Shown here in pieces: positions 63,726-64,000 of a stretch of 64,000 nt of DNA (position 1 is the stretch's first letter; every line of letters begins with the position of its first letter). Both the position numbers and the translations under genes were made by a program. This DNA is from Sphingopyxis sp. (lineage in GTDB: Bacteria > Pseudomonadota > Alphaproteobacteria > Sphingomonadales > Sphingomonadaceae), in contig JASBSJ010000065.1 in the NCBI GenBank assembly GCA_030148985.1, forward strand, positions 1 through 64,000. Direction: 5' to 3'. The notes below the pieces were generated by a model, which was not told the DNA's origin, did not search any database, and saw only the letters and a program-made list of their open reading frames with translations.

Positions 63726-64000
63726 ATGTGCGGCATCGCGGGCATCTATCATCTTGAGACCGCGAAGCCGGTCGATCCTGCGCGGCTGCGCGCGATGCTC
63801 CAGCCGATGCAGCATCGCGGCCCCGACGGGTCGGGCGAATGGACCGCGCCCGGCGTCGGGCTGGGGCACCTGCGCCTCTCGATCATCGACATTGCGGGCA
63901 GCCCGCAGCCGATGGCGAGCGACGATGAGGCGGTGACGCTCACCTACAATGGCGAAATCTATAATTTCCGCGAGCTGCGCGCCGAACTGGAGGATCGCGG
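63726..64000 (+). CDS. asparagine synthase-like amidotransferase (XrtA locus), truncated by window end
   Basis: About 91 codons are visible, starting MCGIAGIYHLE with the N-terminal nucleophile Cys2, then LQPMQHRGPDGSGEW, GLGHLRLSIID and YNGEIYNFRELRAEL, all class II glutaminase motifs. The synthase half lies beyond 64000. Members next to exosortase A are predicted to amidate a sugar or amino-acyl group of the EPS. It begins 9 nt after xrtA. Confidence 0.92.
   Translation, partial: MCGIAGIYHLETAKPVDPARLRAMLQPMQHRGPDGSGEWTAPGVGLGHLRLSIIDIAGSPQPMASDDEAVTLTYNGEIYNFRELRAELEDR

Overview
This window is high-GC alphaproteobacterial chromosome, most likely from Sphingomonadales (Sphingopyxis/Sphingomonas type). 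This is inferred from three things. The gene order rpsB-tsf-pyrH-frr-uppS-cdsA-dxr-rseP-bamA-skp-fabZ is alphaproteobacterial. No lpxD or lpxA lies around skp/fabZ, as expected in a lineage that uses glycosphingolipids instead of lipid A. A large exosortase A (XrtA) exopolysaccharide locus is present. No phage, transposase, CRISPR array or rRNA was seen. Many short inverted-repeat (REP-like) elements sit between genes.

Layout. 1-9.3 kb: a tRNA-Thr(CGT), a lipoprotein of unknown function, an NTF2-like protein, a methyltransferase, AraC and Lrp-type regulators, a leucine dehydrogenase-type enzyme with a tiny ACT-like partner, a ferredoxin reductase-type flavoprotein, a DUF4126-like membrane protein, a NUDIX protein and a small secreted protein. 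9.8-18.7 kb: a nitrilase-family hydrolase, an M16 protease, a CPA2 antiporter, icd and the phosphatidylethanolamine genes psd-pssA. 19-31 kb: the translation/envelope block from rpsB to rpmE. Its products make ribosomes (S2, EF-Ts, L31, RRF), UMP, undecaprenyl-PP, CDP-diacylglycerol and isoprenoid precursor, and they insert outer-membrane proteins. 31-46.8 kb: glpK, a DEAD-box helicase, an MHS-type transporter with a large insert, two alpha/beta hydrolases (one PhaZ-like), malate synthase G, a WYL-like mini-protein, a diguanylate cyclase, and an arginine-succinyltransferase module (M20 hydrolase-astA-astB-spermidine-synthase-like).

47-64 kb is the XrtA locus. A minus-strand arm carries two XrtA-associated hydrolases, an acyl carrier protein and an N-acyltransferase-like protein. 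A divergent plus-strand arm carries an acyl-CoA ligase and PLP decarboxylase, followed by polysaccharide export lipoprotein, chain-length determinant, tyrosine autokinase, outer-membrane protein, AAA ATPase, deacetylase, FemAB protein, glycosyltransferase, exosortase A fused to EpsI, and an asparagine-synthase-like amidotransferase cut by the window end. Together these should make, export and modify an exopolysaccharide and process PEP-CTERM proteins. No PEP-CTERM substrate was recognised inside the window.

The least explained item is a 267-bp nested inverted-repeat element between tsf and pyrH. All family calls rest on reading motifs and protein similarity by eye; no database search was run.
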